Below, piece after piece: positions 61,585 through 64,000 of a stretch of DNA of 64,000 nt. The stretch comes from Desulfoferrobacter suflitae (lineage in GTDB: Bacteria > Desulfobacterota > Syntrophobacteria > Syntrophobacterales > Syntrophobacteraceae). How positions within the stretch are numbered: position 1 is the stretch's first letter; each line of letters opens with the position of its first letter. The notes under the pieces were generated by a model that made no database searches, was not told where the DNA came from, and saw nothing but the letters and a program-made list of their open reading frames with translations. The stretch is from NCBI RefSeq assembly GCF_022603395.1, contig NZ_JAIBKA010000003.1:62001-126000 (forward strand), written 5' to 3'. The position numbers and the translations under genes were made by a program.

Positions 61585-63237
61585 ATGGCCACACTTGAAC
61601 AGGGTGGCGTAGTGGATCAACCAGCGTATATGCATCCCATTGCTTATCATGAGCGCACCAAGCACAATTTCGGGCGGTTTGCCAAATCGCCGGGTTATAT
61701 GGACTGGCAAAACCAGCCCAATCCATTTCGCAGTTATGCGGGGTGCGACAGTTTGCCGCTCAAGTTTTTGCAGGAAGATCCTGCAGCCGACTATCGCGAT
61801 TTGTATCACAGGAAAAACAACCGGCCTCAGCCGTTTTCCATGGATAATGTTGCCGCTTTGCTGGAATTGTCCCTGGGATTGTCCGCCTGGAAGAGTGCCG
61901 CCGGCAATCGTTGGTCCCTGCGAATGAATCCTTCCAGCGGCAATCTGCACCCGACCGAATGTCATCTTATCCTGCCGCCGACTTCATCATCGGAGTCGGG
62001 ACTATTTCATTACAATGCGTTCACGCACTCTTTGGAATTGCGGGCGAGAGTACCCGCCGAGGTTTGGCGGAGAGTCATCCAACATTTCGGGACCGAAGGC
62101 TTTCTAATGGCGTTGACCAGCATTTTCTGGCGTGAGTCGTGGAAATACGGAGAGCGTGCTTTTCGCTACTGTAATCACGATGTGGGGCACGCTTTGGCGG
62201 CTGTCAGCTTCGCCGCCAACCTGCAGGGCTGGCAGGTCAAGTACTTGAACGCTGTTGCGGACGAGCAAACGGCGACGCTGCTGGGGTTTGACAGGGTCGC
62301 GTGGGTGGCCCAGGAAGAGGAGTGTCCGGAGCTTCTCTGCTTTGTCTGCAGCAGCGAGATCGAGGCCGTCCCGCGAGACCTTTCCAGCGACATTGTGACG
62401 GGGTTTTCCCATCTTTCCGTCACGGGGAAGCCCAACATTTTGAGTGGGGAAAGAGTTTCCTGGCCAATCATTGAGACGGTCGCCCGTGCCACCCAAAAAC
62501 CTGCAACGGATGCAACGGTCATCGACTTTGGCCCGCGCGATGCCTGCCGGGAGGTGGTTTCGTCGCTCGGAGCGGCGAGAATCATCCGTCAGAGAAGAAG
62601 TGCACTGGCCTTCGCGGGGGAGAAGTCACTGGCGCGGGAACGGTTTTTTGCCCTGCTGGACAGGACTGTTGCGCGCAACCGCCACACGCCGTTTGACGTG
62701 GAACTGAGTGCTCCATCCGTGCACTTGATGATTTTTGTCCACAACGTTGAAGGTCTGGAACAGGGCCTGTATTTTTTTGTGCGCAACCCAGCCGATGCCG
62801 AGCCCATCCGCTCACTGGCGCGCAAGGAATTCTTGTGGCGGCAGGTGGAGCAAGGCTTGCCGCTCTACCTGCTGCAGACCGGCGATTTCCGGCGGCTCGC
62901 CGCAAGAATCAGTTGCGACCAGGAAATAGCCGGCTACGGGGTGTTTTCCCTGGGAATGATCGCCAGGTTCAGGCGCATAATTCGAGAAAACCCCTACCGA
63001 TATCGGCAGCTTTTCTGGGAAAGCGGGATGCTCGGGCAAATTCTTTACCTGGAAGCGGAAGCGCACGGTTTGCGCGGAACCGGCATCGGTTGCTTCTATG
63101 ACGACCCGGTCCATGAGATTTTGGGACTGAGCGACAATTCCTATCAGAGCCTCTATCATTTTACCGTGGGCGATCCCATCGAAGACCGTCGCTTGACCAC
63201 GCATCCTCCCTACATGCATCTGCAGGATCGTCGCTGA
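61585..63237 (+). CDS. tandem SagB-type nitroreductase-fold oxidoreductase
   Basis: The 550-aa protein contains two FMN-dependent nitroreductase/SagB-like halves. The first (about 60-280) has HNFGRFAKSP, PFSMDNVAALLELSLGLSAWK, LRMNPSSGNLHPTECHLIL, VGHALAAVSFAANLQGWQ. The second (about 320-545) begins IIRQRRSALAFAGEKSLARERFFALLDRT and includes YGVFSLGMIARF, YRQLFWESGMLGQILYLEAEAHGLRGTGIGCF. SagB enzymes oxidise azolines in RiPP toxins, but no YcaO cyclase or precursor peptide is nearby, so the substrate is open. The start is uncertain: ATG 61585, or ATG 61630 (MHPIAYHERT). It follows the GalT-like gene by about 30 bases. Confidence 0.85.
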   Translation: MATLEQGGVVDQPAYMHPIAYHERTKHNFGRFAKSPGYMDWQNQPNPFRSYAGCDSLPLKFLQEDPAADYRDLYHRKNNRPQPFSMDNVAALLELSLGLSAWKSAAGNRWSLRMNPSSGNLHPTECHLILPPTSSSESGLFHYNAFTHSLELRARVPAEVWRRVIQHFGTEGFLMALTSIFWRESWKYGERAFRYCNHDVGHALAAVSFAANLQGWQVKYLNAVADEQTATLLGFDRVAWVAQEEECPELLCFVCSSEIEAVPRDLSSDIVTGFSHLSVTGKPNILSGERVSWPIIETVARATQKPATDATVIDFGPRDACREVVSSLGAARIIRQRRSALAFAGEKSLARERFFALLDRTVARNRHTPFDVELSAPSVHLMIFVHNVEGLEQGLYFFVRNPADAEPIRSLARKEFLWRQVEQGLPLYLLQTGDFRRLAARISCDQEIAGYGVFSLGMIARFRRIIRENPYRYRQLFWESGMLGQILYLEAEAHGLRGTGIGCFYDDPVHEILGLSDNSYQSLYHFTVGDPIEDRRLTTHPPYMHLQDRR

Positions 63238-63267
63238 TGCCCGAGGGGTTAACATGCCGATAAGGGC

Positions 63268-63816
63268 TCAGGGATTGCATCGTTCTCCCCTGGCCTTCAA
63301 AAAGACCCGGGCAAACTGCTGCAGCAACTCGTCGAGGATTTCCCTGATGGCGGTGGGGACGGTTCTGCTGGAACCGTGGCCGAGCACTTCCTCCGACCAA
63401 ATGTTTGGGTTTTGGAAACTGCCCGCATCGCAGCGCACATGATAGGCCATCGGGTAATCTTCGCCAATCACCCAGACGCGGAAGGTGATGAGGCCTATTT
63501 TTTTGTCTCTCAGAGCAATTGCCTCGGCCAGCCTGGAAGCGTCCTGCGACAAGTCCTGGTAGCGAATATTGCAGAAGTGTTCGGTGAATTTTTCGTCCAG
63601 GAAGCGTGTCAAAGACTGCTCGCTCAGACCGATCCGTTCCGCATCCCCGACGAGGGCCAGGGATATCAGTCCAAAGCTTTGAATATCTTTAAATAATCCA
63701 TAGAAAAGATCGAATTCTTCTTCGGTTAAATCCATGGAAACTTTGCTTTGTGCAAGGGCGGGCGGTGTAAGGAAGAGGGGCACAAGCAACAAACCTACCA
63801 TCCAGATGACTTTCAT
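63268..63816 (-). CDS. small exported hypothetical protein
   Basis: The 182-aa protein has a signal peptide (MKVIWMVGLLLVPLFLTPPALA|QSKVS). The mature part is mixed alpha/beta, with LTEEEFDLFYGLFKDIQSFG near the start and LGHGSSRTVPTAIREILDEL near the end. Its three Cys (HFCN, RCDAG, ERCNP) could form disulfides. GAGGA precedes ATG 63816; the in-frame TTG at 63828 is less likely. I recognise no family. It converges on the SagB-type gene with a 30-base gap. Confidence 0.75.
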   Translation of the reverse strand: MKVIWMVGLLLVPLFLTPPALAQSKVSMDLTEEEFDLFYGLFKDIQSFGLISLALVGDAERIGLSEQSLTRFLDEKFTEHFCNIRYQDLSQDASRLAEAIALRDKKIGLITFRVWVIGEDYPMAYHVRCDAGSFQNPNIWSEEVLGHGSSRTVPTAIREILDELLQQFARVFLKARGERCNP

Positions 63817-64000
63817 ATAAATCCTCAAAAAACATCAGTAAATGCTGCCGCGAACCAGGAGCCGTGAATGGAAGCCTTCTGTGGAAACCTGTCTGCAGGC
63901 TTAGATTCTTGCCGACAATATATCACTAATCATTGTCGGAAGAAATGTCAGAATAGTGGAAAAAACGACGCCTCTTCCACCGGCTCTGTCCTGCGACGGG

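Noticed and set aside
1-64000. tRNA, rRNA, CRISPR, insertion sequences, prophage
   Set aside because: No cloverleaf-like tRNA ends, regular spaced repeats, transposase or integrase motifs were seen on reading both strands.
63829-64000. Possible gene start at the right edge
   Set aside because: No frame with a ribosome-binding site or protein-like sequence is visible in the last 170 bases.

Overview
The window looks like chromosome of an anaerobic deltaproteobacterium (Desulfobacterota, perhaps Syntrophobacter-like). This is inferred from gene content: a [NiFe]-hydrogenase maturation cluster, a decaheme c-type cytochrome, nickel/cobalt ECF uptake genes of the nikKLMQ type, a DUF3786 iron-sulfur protein, several radical SAM enzymes and an NtrC-type sigma-54 activator. 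No rRNA, tRNA, CRISPR array, transposase or phage gene is visible. Nothing marks a clear genomic island, and gene density and base composition look even throughout.

Layout. 0-2.5 kb: sigma-54 activator, then a well-matched GG-N10-GC promoter and two small OB-like proteins. 2.7-7.7 kb: an operon with a lysine 2,3-aminomutase/ATP-grasp fusion, a second ATP-grasp ligase and a GNAT acetyltransferase, followed by a DUF3786 Fe-S protein. 7.7-11 kb (minus): nickel/cobalt uptake genes behind a 5' leader that contains an intrinsic terminator. 11-15 kb: small exported proteins, a PDZ-CAP protein, a TIM-barrel protein and an M15-like peptidase. 15-18 kb: membrane metalloprotease-like protein, cyclic-2,3-diphosphoglycerate-synthetase-like GTPase and carbamate kinase. 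18-20.4 kb (minus): 10-formyl-THF hydrolase-like protein and a CDF metal transporter. 20.5-27.5 kb: hypA-hypB-hypF-hypD-hypE (no hypC) and a radical SAM protein behind a putative sigma-54 promoter. 27.7-33 kb (minus): decaheme cytochrome, AmpG-like permease, and a protein that seems to join a SLOG/DprA-like domain to an EREWR domain. 33-38.5 kb: a divergent YchF-like protein, then a minus-strand run of MBL hydrolase, zinc ribbon, CoA-disulfide-reductase-like protein and BPL_N protein. 38.8-49.6 kb: FecR-TPR-beta-barrel protein, glycosyltransferase, SGNH hydrolase, FKBP, CHASE2 adenylate cyclase and a hybrid histidine kinase. 49.7-58 kb (minus): alpha-2-macroglobulin and PBP1C. 58.3-64 kb: NAD synthetase, GalT-like protein, tandem SagB-type oxidoreductase and a small exported protein.

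How the genes fit together. Two themes recur. The first is nickel and hydrogenase: uptake (nik), maturation (hyp), CDF efflux and a His-rich exported protein. The second is the cell envelope and stress: AmpG, PBP1C/A2M, M15 peptidase, PDZ-CAP, CHASE2 and FecR. Sigma-54-like promoters appear before several units. The most original candidates are the aminomutase/double-ATP-grasp/acetyltransferase operon, the terminator-containing leader of nikK, the SLOG-like/EREWR protein and the FecR-TPR-barrel protein near a CHASE2 cyclase. Functional calls come from motif reading alone; no database search was run.
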